In this document: positions 24,583 to 33,884 of the stretch, one piece after another
How positions within the stretch are numbered: the first letter of the stretch is position 1
How the letters are laid out: each line of letters begins with the position of its first letter
Origin: JAWRCU01 sp033542235
Lineage (GTDB): Bacteria > Pseudomonadota > Alphaproteobacteria > Rhizobiales > Rhizobiaceae
Reading direction: 5' to 3'
Length of the DNA: 64,000 bases
Assembly (NCBI RefSeq): GCF_033542235.1
Contig: NZ_JAWRCU010000018.1
Location: 1 to 64,000 of the forward strand
Position numbers and translations under genes: made by a program
Notes under the pieces: model-generated
What the model was told of the DNA's origin: nothing
The model's database searches: none
What the model saw: the letters and a program-made list of their open reading frames with translations, nothing else

Positions 24583-24715
24583 ATCCAAGCATTCGGGTTT
24601 CCTCGAGCGGCCGAATGCCGGCCGCATCGACCATTGTGTCCAGGTAAAGAGATTGGGCACGGGCGGCGGCCGTCATCCGGCCGGCGTCCTGGCCGAACGA
24701 AGGAAGGGTTTGTCC

Positions 24716-25924
24716 ATGTTGCGGCGTCTCGAAGATGCGCGGATCCTCATGTACAGCCACGACACGTTCGGACTTGGCCATCTGCGCCGCTGCCGCGCCA
24801 TCGCGCATTCGCTGGTCGAGGATTTCCGCGGCCTTCAGGTCCTGATCATCTCCGGCGCGACCATCGCCGGTGCATTCGACTACCGAGCGCGCGTCGACTT
24901 CGTAAAAATTCCCAGCGTCATCAAGCTCCGCAACGGAGAGTATCAGTCGATGGAGCGGCACATCGACATCAATGACACCCTGAAGATGCGCTCCTCGATC
25001 ATCCGGTCCACTGCGGAGATGTTCCAGCCGGACATCTTCATCGTGGACAAGGAGCCGATGGGGTTGCGCGGCGAAATCGAGGAGACGCTGTCTTACCTGA
25101 AGACCCGCGGAACGACATTGATCCTCGGACTGCGCGAGGTGATGGACGCGCCGGAGCTGCTCGATGTCGAATGGAAGCGCAACGATGTCATGCGCAAGAT
25201 CGGCATGCTCTACGACATGGTCTGGGTCTACGGCCCCCCCGATTTCTACGACCCGCTCACGGGCCTCGACGTGCCCGCCAATGTGCGGGCCAAGATGAAG
25301 TTTGTCGGCTTCCTGCAGCGAAGCCTGTCGAAGACGGAGGAACCCGACCACCGCCCGAAGGGCGACTACATCCTGGTCACCACCGGCGGCGGCGGCGACG
25401 GAGCCGACCTCATTCATAACGTGATCCACGCCTATCAGCAGGATCCCGGCCTCGATCATCGGGCCCTGATCGTGCTCGGTCCCTATATGCCGGCCAAGCA
25501 GCGGCGCAAACTGATGCGCAAGGGTGCACGCATTCCGCTCATCGAGATGATCGAATTCGACAATCGGATGGAGGAGTTGATCGCCGGCGCCAAGGCCGTG
25601 GTGGCGATGGGGGGCTACAACACCTATTGCGAGATCCTGTCGTTCGACAAGCCGGCGCTCATCGTGCCGCGCGTAGTGCCGCGCCAGGAGCAGCTGATCC
25701 GCGCCCGTCGCGCTTCCGAGCTCGGGCTCATAGAGATGTTCCTGCCGGAACAGGCGGAGGATTCATTGAAATTTGCCGCGGCGCTGAGGGAGCTCCCTCA
25801 TCGCGACCCGCCCTCGAAAAGCAATCCCAACCTCAGGCTTAAGGGCCTTGGCCACATTTCCGAAATCGTCGGTGGCTGGCTCGACCAGCGCCAGCACCGC
25901 CATCTCTCGGTGGTCGAAGGTTAG
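24716..25924 (+). CDS. COG4671-type glycosyltransferase (MurG-like fold), first copy
   Basis: A 402-residue cytoplasmic protein. An N-terminal SHDTFGLGHLRRCRAIA is shared with predicted glycosyltransferases of COG4671. A glycine-rich strand-loop opens the C-terminal half (ILVTTGGGGDG), and the donor-site type stretch is AVVAMGGYNTYCEILSFDKPALIVPR. The acceptor and sugar are unknown. AAGGAAGGG precedes ATG 24716. A second homologue lies at 27943. Its end overlaps the convergent methyltransferase by 4 bases. Confidence 0.8.
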   Translation: MLRRLEDARILMYSHDTFGLGHLRRCRAIAHSLVEDFRGLQVLIISGATIAGAFDYRARVDFVKIPSVIKLRNGEYQSMERHIDINDTLKMRSSIIRSTAEMFQPDIFIVDKEPMGLRGEIEETLSYLKTRGTTLILGLREVMDAPELLDVEWKRNDVMRKIGMLYDMVWVYGPPDFYDPLTGLDVPANVRAKMKFVGFLQRSLSKTEEPDHRPKGDYILVTTGGGGDGADLIHNVIHAYQQDPGLDHRALIVLGPYMPAKQRRKLMRKGARIPLIEMIEFDNRMEELIAGAKAVVAMGGYNTYCEILSFDKPALIVPRVVPRQEQLIRARRASELGLIEMFLPEQAEDSLKFAAALRELPHRDPPSKSNPNLRLKGLGHISEIVGGWLDQRQHRHLSVVEG

Positions 25925-26421
25925 AGTTCGTTGCGGTAGAGGAAATACCTGCCCTCACGAGCGCCGGGAGGCAGCGGCAGCGCCCGGGTTCCGGGAAGTT
26001 CGAGCGGCAGGTCGGAAAGCACAATTGCCCCAGGCGCGAGAACAGGCGGCAGATAGCGGCTAAGCTTGGCGCTCATCCCGATATTATGGGCTCTGTCGTA
26101 CGAGCCCATGTCTGCGTGTGCAAGGACCACCTCGGCGCCGAAGCGGCTTGCAGCGTCGTCAAGCGTCTCCGTGATTTCCCCGAGCATCATACGATCGGCG
26201 GGTGGTGTGCAATCCTCGTAGGAGTCAACCTCGCGATCGAAGACATAGATTTCCCGATCCGGCAGATTGGTGCGCAAATGGTCATAGGTCCGGCCGTGCC
26301 CCAGGCCCATCTCGAAGACGATGCCTGGGCGGCCCGCTATTTCGCGGAAGGCCCAATCAAGGCAGACGTGCTGGGCCTCCAGACGGAAGAGCAATTTCTC
26401 GAGCCTCGTCAATCTGGTCAT
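25921..26421 (-). CDS. SAM-dependent methyltransferase (Methyltransf_17-like)
   Basis: A small 166-residue protein with the SAM loop VFEMGLGHGRTYDHL, an acidic strand end (YVFDREVDSY), a second motif LAHADMGSYD, and LPPVLAPGAIVLSD at the motif III position. It resembles the Methyltransf_17 family of single-domain enzymes. The substrate is unknown; its position between glycosyltransferases suggests modification of a glycan precursor. The 283 bases upstream to 26704 hold no evident gene. Confidence 0.75.
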   Translation of the reverse strand: MTRLTRLEKLLFRLEAQHVCLDWAFREIAGRPGIVFEMGLGHGRTYDHLRTNLPDREIYVFDREVDSYEDCTPPADRMMLGEITETLDDAASRFGAEVVLAHADMGSYDRAHNIGMSAKLSRYLPPVLAPGAIVLSDLPLELPGTRALPLPPGAREGRYFLYRNEL

Positions 26422-26704
26422 GTTGCCTTCTCCGGGGCCAATCCGGCCATGGACCTACATGACGGCGCATAGAGTTTAGGTCAACGCCCTCTTTCGCCGG
26501 AGGCGGCTCGGACATCCGGCTTGACCGGCCGGCGCGGCAAGCCCATTTTGCGCAGCGCAAATGCCGACCCGGCAGATCAGGGATTGACAGCCGGGCGAAC
26601 GCTGACGAATCGGGAAGGATCCTTTTCATGTCGCGGCTGCTCGACCCACACTCTCGCGCCGTTTCCTCGCGGCCGAAAGCTCTGTAAGGTCGGCAAGCGA
26701 ACAC

Positions 26705-27946
26705 ATGCGGCGCAAGACCGTCGTCGTGCTGAAGGGCTATCCGCGGCTGTCGGAAACCTTCATAGCCCAGGAGCTGCTCGGTCTCGAGCGGGCGGGGATC
26801 GAGCTTGTCATCGCCTCGCTGCGCCGCCCGACGGACGGCAAGCGCCATCCCATCCATGACGAAATCAAGGCTCCTGTCTTCTACCTGCCGGAATATCTAC
26901 ATGAGGAGCCATGGCGCGTCCTTCGTGCGTTGATTGCGGGCATTCCGCGCGCCGGCTTCTGGCGTTCGCTCCGCGCCTTCCTGCCGGACCTCGCGCGCGA
27001 CTTCTCGCGCAACCGTTTTCGCCGCTTCGGTCAGGGGCTCGTGCTCGCGGCGGAATGGCCGAAGGGCGGTGAGTGGCTGCATGCCCACTTCATCCACACG
27101 CCCGCCTCCGCCACGCGCTATGCGAGCCTGATGCTCGGCATCCCCTGGACCTGCTCTGCACATGCCAAGGATATATGGACCTCGCCGGACTGGGAGCTTT
27201 CCGACAAGCTTGCCTCGGCCCGCTGGACAGTGACCTGCACGGCGTCCGGCTTCACCCATCTCAGGAGGCTTGCCAACGGGCAAGGCAGCGTGCACCTCAG
27301 CTACCACGGTCTCGACCTCGCCCGCTTTGACCCGTTCACAGGCGATCACTCCGAACGCGACGGATCAGACCCGGATCAGCCGGTGCGCATCATCAGCGTC
27401 GGCCGCGCCGTCGAGAAGAAGGGCTACGACGTGTTGCTCCAGGCGCTTGCCTTGCTGCCGCGCGGTCTTCACTGGCGTTTCGAGCATATCGGCGGCGGAG
27501 ACCTGCTTCCGAGGCTCAAGGCTCGGGCTGAAGAACTGGGCGTCGCCGACAGGATCGCCTGGAAGGGCGCGCTCGCGCAGCAAGAGGTGCTCGATGCCTA
27601 CCGGAGCGCGGACATCTTCGCGCTGGCCTGCCGAATCGGGGAGGATGGCGACCGCGACGGCCTGCCCAACGTTCTGGTCGAAGCGTCGAGCCAGAACCTC
27701 GCCTGCGTATCGACCGAAATTTCCGGCGTCCCGGAGCTGATCAGCGACGACGAGAACGGGCTGCTTGTGCCCCCGGACGATCCGCCAGCCTTTGCAGGCG
27801 CGCTCGAGCGCGCTATCCGCGACCCGGGGCTGCGCAAGAGGCTTGGCGCGGCGGCCGAGCAAAAGGTGAGGGGCTCGTTCGATTACCACGCCAGCGTGCG
27901 GCAATTGACGGAGCTCTTCGAAAAGGGATGGCAGGCAGCCGCATGA
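26705..27946 (+). CDS. Glycosyltransferase family 4 (GT-B)
   Basis: A 413-residue protein. The N-terminal half opens VVLKGYPRLSETFIAQEL, typical of export-polysaccharide GT4 enzymes, with LHAHFIHTPAS and CSAHAKDIW. The C-terminal donor domain has VRIISVGRAVEKKGYDVLLQAL and the GT4 block DGLPNVLVEASSQNLACVSTEISGVPE with the EX7E-type glutamates. It retains its sugar's anomeric configuration; sugar unknown. Its stop overlaps the next start (ATGA). Confidence 0.9.
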   Translation: MRRKTVVVLKGYPRLSETFIAQELLGLERAGIELVIASLRRPTDGKRHPIHDEIKAPVFYLPEYLHEEPWRVLRALIAGIPRAGFWRSLRAFLPDLARDFSRNRFRRFGQGLVLAAEWPKGGEWLHAHFIHTPASATRYASLMLGIPWTCSAHAKDIWTSPDWELSDKLASARWTVTCTASGFTHLRRLANGQGSVHLSYHGLDLARFDPFTGDHSERDGSDPDQPVRIISVGRAVEKKGYDVLLQALALLPRGLHWRFEHIGGGDLLPRLKARAEELGVADRIAWKGALAQQEVLDAYRSADIFALACRIGEDGDRDGLPNVLVEASSQNLACVSTEISGVPELISDDENGLLVPPDDPPAFAGALERAIRDPGLRKRLGAAAEQKVRGSFDYHASVRQLTELFEKGWQAAA

Positions 27947-29076
27947 AAGGTCCGCGCGTCCTCTTCTATGTCCAGCATTTGCTCGGCATCGGCCATCTTG
28001 CCCGTGCGAGCCGTATCGCGACCGCGCTTGCGGATGACGGTTTCGCCGTGACGATGGTTTCGGGCGGCGTCCCTGCGCAAGGCTTTCCCGGACCAGGCGT
28101 GGAGACAATTGAGCTGCCGCCGGTCGCGGCCGCGGATCAGGGCTTCTCAGACCTCACAGACCTGTCGGGCAGGCCCGTCGACGATGCGTTCAAGGCGCGT
28201 CGCCGCGATCTGTTGGTGCGGGCCCTTCACGATATCCGCCCCGCGATCGTCATCATCGAGGCTTATCCCTTCGGCCGCAGGCAGATGCGCTTCGAGCTAC
28301 TGCCGCTTCTCGAAGCGGTTGCCGTCATGGCGCCGAGGCCGGCGCTCGTCACCTCAGTCCGCGACATCTTGCAGGAACGCGTAAAGCCTGGCCGCAACGA
28401 GGAGACACTCGACATCCTCAACCGCCAGTTCGACCTCGTGATGGCGCATGGCGACCCGCAATTCGCCACCCTCGCCGACACCTTCCCGCTTGCTTCGTCG
28501 ATCCGGGCGGAGATTGCCTATACCGGCATGGTCGCCGGGCCGCGCCCCGCGCCCTCGCCCGAAGCCTACGACGTCATCGTTTCGGCCGGCGGTGGCGCGG
28601 CCGGTCGGCTCCTGGTCGAAGCCGCGGTGGGAGCGTCCGCCTTGGTCTCGCCAGGCAAGCGCTGGTGCCTGATCACCGGCCCCAATCTTCCTGCGGCCGA
28701 TTTCGAAGCAGCGGTCGCATCGGCGCCGACAGGCCTCGACATCTTCCGCTTCCGCAAGGATTTCCCGTCATTGCTCGCCGCCGCGCAGCTCTCCATTTCG
28801 CAATCCGGATACAACACGGTCTGCGACGTGCTGCAGGCCGGCTGTCGCGCGATCTACGTGCCGTTCGCGGCTGGCGGCGAGACCGAACAGACGGTCCGTG
28901 CCGAGCGGCTGGCGCGCCTCAGGCTCTCGGTGGCAATAGCGGAAAAGCAGCTTACGCCGGTGCGCCTTGCAGCAGAGATAGAACGGCAGTTGGGCCTGCC
29001 AAAGCCGGCTTCGCATGCACTTGACCTCGATGGTGCGCGGAAGTCGGCGTCAATCCTGCGTCGATTGGTTGGTTAG
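27943..29076 (+). CDS. COG4671-type glycosyltransferase, second copy
   Basis: A 377-residue homologue of the protein at 24716. It has the N-terminal YVQHLLGIGHLARASRIATAL, the central VIVSAGGGAAGR and the donor-site stretch SISQSGYNTVCDVLQAGCRAIYVPFAAGGETEQ. The ATG overlaps the upstream GT4 stop by 4 bases, so the two are coupled. It ends just before the hairpin repeat. The role is probably in the same glycan pathway. Confidence 0.8.
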   Translation: MKGPRVLFYVQHLLGIGHLARASRIATALADDGFAVTMVSGGVPAQGFPGPGVETIELPPVAAADQGFSDLTDLSGRPVDDAFKARRRDLLVRALHDIRPAIVIIEAYPFGRRQMRFELLPLLEAVAVMAPRPALVTSVRDILQERVKPGRNEETLDILNRQFDLVMAHGDPQFATLADTFPLASSIRAEIAYTGMVAGPRPAPSPEAYDVIVSAGGGAAGRLLVEAAVGASALVSPGKRWCLITGPNLPAADFEAAVASAPTGLDIFRFRKDFPSLLAAAQLSISQSGYNTVCDVLQAGCRAIYVPFAAGGETEQTVRAERLARLRLSVAIAEKQLTPVRLAAEIERQLGLPKPASHALDLDGARKSASILRRLVG

Positions 29077-29092
29077 GCGCCGGATAGGCGCT

Positions 29093-29170
29093 GGGGACAG
29101 TTTACTTTTTGCCGCCTGCACGCACTCGCCACAGCCGCTGCCTTTCCGCGGCAAAAAGTAAACTGTCCCC
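29093..29170. repeat. GGGGACAGTTTAC hairpin repeat, copy 2
   Basis: The arms GGGGACAGTTTACTTTTT-GCCGC and GCGGC-AAAAAGTAAAC-TGTCCCC match the copy at 16919-17005 while the loop differs. It lies between the convergent ends of a glycosyltransferase and a methyltransferase, the same placement as copy 1. Confidence 0.85.
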
Positions 29171-29187
29171 GGAAGGTCCCCAACCGC

Positions 29188-29862
29188 CTACACCGTCCCG
29201 ATCAGCATGAAACGGGTGTAGTTCTTCATCGGCAACGCACCCGAAAACTTGATTGTAGCCAGCCTTGCCAGCCGCTCGAACGCGTCAGCCGATTCGACGC
29301 AGCTGATGTGGCTGGGCTCGCCGAAATAGTCGTTAGACTGCAGAAGCACGTTCGTGCCCTTGGGCAACAGATCGAGCCAGCCGCGCAGATCGGCAATGTG
29401 CTCGCAGCTCGTGTTGACGATCAGGCCGGCGGCAAGCGCCGCATAGTCCAGCCTGTACATGTCGCCGGTTACAGCCTTGAAGCGCCCGTTTGCGCCGGCA
29501 TTCAGCGTTTCGGCAACCGCCGCGACCGACGGATCTATATCGATGCTTTCGATCGCGCCGATCTCGAAGCGCGGGTCATCCAGCAGCATTGCGGCGAGCA
29601 CGCCATACCAGCCACCCAGGATGGCGAGACGATCGAACTTACCGCCGAGACTTCCGTATAGCTGATCGCGTGCCCACGTCTTGCAGGCGACCTGCTTGTG
29701 GTTGAAGGCGTTGTCGATCAGGGCCTCCGGATGCTGCGCTATGACGCGCGCGAGCCCGCCGACAAGAGGACAGCCGTCATAGGCAGCAATGCCGCGCACG
29801 AGGTCGAAAGCGCGGCTGCGCCAGTCACCCTCCACGCCCACAGGACAGGTAGCTTCCGTCAT
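29188..29862 (-). CDS. Class I SAM-dependent methyltransferase-like protein
   Basis: A 224-residue protein with a Rossmann-type motif (LAILGGWYGVLAAMLL), an acidic end of strand 2 (IESIDIDPSVAAVAE), a GDMYRLDY motif II, and INTSCEH-like INVNTSCEH (seen as LIVNTSCEHI). It resembles methyltransferases found beside glycosyltransferases. It is divergent from the next gene with only about 50 bases between, so promoters overlap. Substrate unknown. Confidence 0.7.
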   Translation of the reverse strand: MTEATCPVGVEGDWRSRAFDLVRGIAAYDGCPLVGGLARVIAQHPEALIDNAFNHKQVACKTWARDQLYGSLGGKFDRLAILGGWYGVLAAMLLDDPRFEIGAIESIDIDPSVAAVAETLNAGANGRFKAVTGDMYRLDYAALAAGLIVNTSCEHIADLRGWLDLLPKGTNVLLQSNDYFGEPSHISCVESADAFERLARLATIKFSGALPMKNYTRFMLIGTV

Positions 29863-29915
29863 GACCGTGATGTAGACTCGGCAAAGCGGTGGCGCAACAA
29901 AAGCAAGATGGATTT

Positions 29916-30509
29916 ATGAGTTCGACTACGGCCGACGCGGCTTCTTCCACGCGTGCATTCCCCGACGACATTCCTCACCTTTCAGGGCCAGGTGCGGCCA
30001 TCAGGCAGGTACTGGCCGCGCATTTCGTGCGCGATTGCCCGCACATCGTCGAGATCGGAGGCCATATCCGGCCAGTCACCGACTATCTGACGCATGCACC
30101 GCTTTCGGTGCTTTCCGTAGACCCGAAGACTCCGCCTCTCGAGGCCGATGAGCTCAACGGCCGGCCCTGCCGCGTGCGCCACTTGGCGCGCAAATTCCAG
30201 GAAGTGGATTATGACTACGCGCCCGGCAGCTACGGGCTCGTGCTGCTCGGCTATTCGCTGAAGCCGTTCGGCAGCCGCGAGCCCCTCGGCCAACTGCTGT
30301 TCGGGTTGATCGACAACGCTGGGATCGTGGTCCTCGAATATCCACCTGCGTTGGAGCGCGCCTCCTCGCAGGTACCGTCGATCCTGACGCGGCCGTCGCT
30401 GGAGATGGTCTGCAGCTTCGACATCACGATCGACGATCCGGAGATCAGGGATACGCCCTACGCAAGGCGGCGCTTCCACGTGCTGCGCCCCGTCGCCGCG
30501 AGGGGCTGA
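29916..30509 (+). CDS. Hypothetical protein, methyltransferase-like fold
   Basis: A 197-residue protein of unrecognised family. CPHIVEIGGHIRPVTDYL resembles a SAM-binding first loop, VLSVDPKTPP an acidic strand 2, and YGLVLLGYSLKPF the later strand, so a degenerate Rossmann methyltransferase is possible. ATG 29916 is chosen over GTG 29889 because the divergent neighbour leaves little room for a promoter. It ends 7 bases before the ABC gene and is probably co-transcribed with it. Confidence 0.55.
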   Translation: MSSTTADAASSTRAFPDDIPHLSGPGAAIRQVLAAHFVRDCPHIVEIGGHIRPVTDYLTHAPLSVLSVDPKTPPLEADELNGRPCRVRHLARKFQEVDYDYAPGSYGLVLLGYSLKPFGSREPLGQLLFGLIDNAGIVVLEYPPALERASSQVPSILTRPSLEMVCSFDITIDDPEIRDTPYARRRFHVLRPVAARG

Positions 30510-30516
30510 CCAAGCG

Positions 30517-33237
30517 ATGGAATACAGCCTCGCCCGTTACATCTGGAAGAACACCTGGAGACAGCAGGTCTGGATCCTCGTGATCGTCTTCGTCTCGATG
30601 ATCCCCTATTTCCTGTCGTTCGACCTGCCCAAGCAGATCGTCAACGGGCCGATCCAGGGCAACGGCTTCGAGCAGCCCGGCGCTACCCGAACTTTCATGA
30701 AGATTGCGTTCGACGTACCGCTTTTCGGCCATGTGAAGCTGTTCAACGGGGTCCAGCTCGACCGCACGACCATGCTGTTTGCGCTGAGCTTCGTGTTCCT
30801 GGGCCTGGTCGTCATCAACGGCCTCTTCAAATTCTACATCAATACCTACAAGGGCCGGCTCGGCGAGCGGATGCTGCGTCGCATCCGCTTCGAGCTCGTC
30901 GACCGTGTGCTTCGGTTCCCGCCAGGCGTCTTCAAGCGCGTGAAAGCGGCTGAAGTGGCTACCATGGTGAAGGACGAAGTGGAGCCGCTCGGCGGCTTCA
31001 TAGGCGACGCTTTCGTTCAACCGGCGCTGCTCGGCGGGCAGGCACTGACGGCGCTGGTCTTCATCGTGCTGCAGAATTTCTGGCTTGGCGCCATCGCGGT
31101 GGCGATCGTCGCCGTCCAAGCCGTAATCATACCGCGAATGCGCAAGCGGCTCATCCGCCTCGGCCGCGAGCGTCAGCTGACGGCACGCGAGCTCTCCGGC
31201 CGTGTCGGCGAAATCGTCGACGGAATCGGCACGATCCACATCCATGACACGTCGAACTATGAGCGCGCCGACATCGCCGCCCGGCTCGGGCGCATCTTCA
31301 AGATCCGCTACGACCTCTACCAGTGGAAGTTCCTGGTCAAGTTCCTCAACAACTTCCTCGCATCCGTGACGCCCTTCCTGTTCTATGCCATCGGCGGCTA
31401 TCAGGCGCTCAAGGGCAATCTCGACATCGGCCAGCTCGTGGCCGTGATTGCCGCCTATAAAGACCTTCCCGGACCGCTGAAGGACCTGATCGACTGGGAT
31501 CAGCAGCGCCAGGACGTGCAGGTCAAATATCAGCAGGTCGTCGAGCAGTTCAGCGTCGAGACGATCATCGACCCGCGGATCCAGGCCGTGACCCCGGACC
31601 GCGCCACGGCCATTACCGAGCCGCTCGGCGCGGTCAATGTCTCGCTCGTCGACGACAGTGGGGCAAGGATCCTGGAGCGGGTTTCCCTCCAGATCAAACC
31701 CGGTGAGACGCTCGCCGTCGTGGGAACCGCCGCGAGCGGCGCAGAGGCATTTGCGGAGGGGCTTGCGCGGCTCGCGTGGCCCGAGAGCGGAAGGTTCTCC
31801 ATCAACGACCACGACATTCTCGACATCCCGGAATCAGTCACCGGTCGCCGCATCTCATACTCTTCCTCGGACGTCGTGCTGTTTCAGGGAACTCTTGGCG
31901 ACAATCTGTTTTACGGATTGAAGCATGCGCCGTTCCGCACCCCCGAGATGGAAGGAACCGACGCGACCAGGCGAAAATGGGAGATGGACGAGGCGCAGAA
32001 GGCCGGCAATCCCGTGTTCGACATCATGAGCGACTGGATCGACTACGAGGCGGCAGGCGCTACTGGCCGGCACGATCTGATCGAAGCGATCCGGCCGGTG
32101 CTCGACGCCACCATGTTGTCGCACGACATTGTCGACCTCGCGCTGCGCTCGTCGGTGGACCCGTCGCGCTTCGAGGCTCTGGTCAGCCGCATGGTCGAGC
32201 TCAGGACGGCGCTGCGGCATCGACTGAACGAGGAAGGTCTGAGCAGCCTCGTCGTGCCGTTCGAGCCGCACAGCTACAACACCGAGGCCACGATCGGCGA
32301 GAATTTGCGCTTCGGCACGGCCACCGGGCCGGCGCTTTCCGACAAGGCGCTGGCGTCGAACCCTTATGTCATGTCGGTGCTCAAAGCAGCTGGGCTCGAC
32401 CAGACCTTCTACGAAATGGGTCTGGAGATTGCCTCCAACGCAGTCGAGCTCTTCGCCGACCTGGCGCCGGACAACCCGCTGTTCCAGCAGCTGACCTTCA
32501 TGGCGCCGGAGGACATTCCCGCCTACCAGGCGCTGCTGCAGCGATTGCAGGGTAAGAGCTACGACGCGGTCTCCGAGGAGGATCGCGCCAGGATCATCAC
32601 ACTGAGCTTCGCCTACATCGAGCCGCGTCACCGCTTTGGTCTTCTGACGCCCGAGCTCATGACGAAGATCGTCGAAGCGCGCAACACGATCTATGAAGGC
32701 CTGCCGCCCGAGTTGCAGGGCGCGCTGGAGCGATACGATCCGACACGTTTTGCGGCCGCGGCGAGCCTGATGGACAACGTGCTGTTCGGCCGCATCGGTC
32801 ATCAGCACGCAGACGGACCGGAGCGCATCCGAGACATCGTTCGCGACCTGATCGACAAGCTCGGCCTCTATGACGACGTGCTGGGTGTCGGCATGGATTT
32901 CAACGTCGGTTCGGGCGGCCGCCGTCTCACCGTCGCGCAGCGCCAGAAGATCGACGTGGCGCGCGCGCTGATCAAGCGAGCCGATTATGAGATCTTCAAC
33001 CGGCCGATGAGCGTCATCGACCAGCGCGTCCAGGATCAGATCCTGCGCAACATCCTCAAGCTCGAGGAGGCAAGACCGAACGGGCAGAGGCCTGCTATCA
33101 TCTGGGTACTGTCGAACCCCGCCATGTCGCAATTCTTCGATCGAGTGGTGGTATTCGACCGCGGCATGCTGGCCGAAGACGGCACGCATGAAGCGCTTGC
33201 AACGCAAAACGGTATTTTTAAAGGTCTTCTAGCGTAG
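30517..33237 (+). CDS. Aberrant ABC exporter: intact TMD, degenerate and expanded NBD
   Basis: A 906-residue inner-membrane protein. Residues 1 to about 340 form an exporter-type membrane domain (YINTYKGRLGERMLRRIRFEL coupling region). The nucleotide domain from about 370 keeps the overall fold but not the catalysis. Walker A reads GTAASGAEA at about 402 with no Lys, the Walker B region YEIFNRPMS (about 823) lacks the Asp-Glu, the switch His is replaced in VLSNPAMSQ, and the signature is VGSGGRRLTVAQRQ. Roughly 290 extra residues separate the Q-loop region (about 445-467) from the signature (about 797). Three ENLxFG-like blocks recur at about 463, 596 and 757. A pseudo-ATPase role in glycan export is inferred. 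Confidence 0.8.
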   Translation: MEYSLARYIWKNTWRQQVWILVIVFVSMIPYFLSFDLPKQIVNGPIQGNGFEQPGATRTFMKIAFDVPLFGHVKLFNGVQLDRTTMLFALSFVFLGLVVINGLFKFYINTYKGRLGERMLRRIRFELVDRVLRFPPGVFKRVKAAEVATMVKDEVEPLGGFIGDAFVQPALLGGQALTALVFIVLQNFWLGAIAVAIVAVQAVIIPRMRKRLIRLGRERQLTARELSGRVGEIVDGIGTIHIHDTSNYERADIAARLGRIFKIRYDLYQWKFLVKFLNNFLASVTPFLFYAIGGYQALKGNLDIGQLVAVIAAYKDLPGPLKDLIDWDQQRQDVQVKYQQVVEQFSVETIIDPRIQAVTPDRATAITEPLGAVNVSLVDDSGARILERVSLQIKPGETLAVVGTAASGAEAFAEGLARLAWPESGRFSINDHDILDIPESVTGRRISYSSSDVVLFQGTLGDNLFYGLKHAPFRTPEMEGTDATRRKWEMDEAQKAGNPVFDIMSDWIDYEAAGATGRHDLIEAIRPVLDATMLSHDIVDLALRSSVDPSRFEALVSRMVELRTALRHRLNEEGLSSLVVPFEPHSYNTEATIGENLRFGTATGPALSDKALASNPYVMSVLKAAGLDQTFYEMGLEIASNAVELFADLAPDNPLFQQLTFMAPEDIPAYQALLQRLQGKSYDAVSEEDRARIITLSFAYIEPRHRFGLLTPELMTKIVEARNTIYEGLPPELQGALERYDPTRFAAAASLMDNVLFGRIGHQHADGPERIRDIVRDLIDKLGLYDDVLGVGMDFNVGSGGRRLTVAQRQKIDVARALIKRADYEIFNRPMSVIDQRVQDQILRNILKLEEARPNGQRPAIIWVLSNPAMSQFFDRVVVFDRGMLAEDGTHEALATQNGIFKGLLA

Positions 33238-33278
33238 TATTTCTCAGTGGATGGGGAACTGGGACAGGGATAACGGCC

Positions 33279-33740
33279 ATGCTGCTCAAGGATGAAGTCG
33301 GAATGCTGCGGCAGGTGCCGTTGTTCTCGAACGTCGCACCGGCAAAACTGAAACTGCTGGCATTCACATCCGATCGAGTAGCATACGCACCGGGCCAGAT
33401 CATCGTCAGGCAGGGAGAGGTCGGCGACGCGGCCTATGTCGTGCTCTCGGGCACAGCCGAGGTGCTCGTCGATTCACCGAGCGGGCAGATCAAGGTGGCT
33501 GAGCTCGAGCCCAACTCGATCGTCGGTGAGATCGCCATCCTTTGCAATGCGGCACGAACGGCGACTGTGCGCGCCATGAGCGCTGTCGAGACGCTGCGCA
33601 TCCGCAAGGACCACTTCCTGCGCATGCTTGCCGAATATCCCGAGATGACCGTCGAGATCATGCGTGTCCTGGCCGACCGTCTGAGCCACACCACAGCCGA
33701 GCTTAGCGAAGAGCGGAGCAGGCATCGGACCACGCAATAG
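33279..33740 (+). CDS. Cyclic nucleotide-binding domain protein
   Basis: A 153-residue stand-alone cNMP-binding domain. The opening LRQVPLFSNVAPAKLKLLA is followed by the beta-roll, and the phosphate-binding cassette is GEIAILCNAARTATVRA with the cAMP-contacting E84 and R93 present. There is no helix-turn-helix, so it is not a Crp-type regulator. It probably acts by protein contact. It lies 41 bases after the ABC gene, suggesting it senses cNMP for that transporter. Two cyclases are encoded 6 and 13 kb downstream. Confidence 0.88.
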   Translation: MLLKDEVGMLRQVPLFSNVAPAKLKLLAFTSDRVAYAPGQIIVRQGEVGDAAYVVLSGTAEVLVDSPSGQIKVAELEPNSIVGEIAILCNAARTATVRAMSAVETLRIRKDHFLRMLAEYPEMTVEIMRVLADRLSHTTAELSEERSRHRTTQ

Positions 33741-33884
33741 GCCGGGAGAAAGCGCTTTTCGCGATTTTCGACCGGCACAGCTCCAGCGCATCGTCGCCTT
33801 CGCATCCAAGGAATTTCCTGCCCTCGCTTAATGGAAACCATTTGTTTAGCATGTTAGGGATGGAGAGGTGGATAGCTGGACGGT

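Noticed and set aside
30445..33207. Minus-strand open frames (455 and 450 codons) opposite the aberrant ABC gene
   Set aside because: They could have suggested the ABC gene is misread, but the plus-strand protein shows clear exporter landmarks along its whole length.
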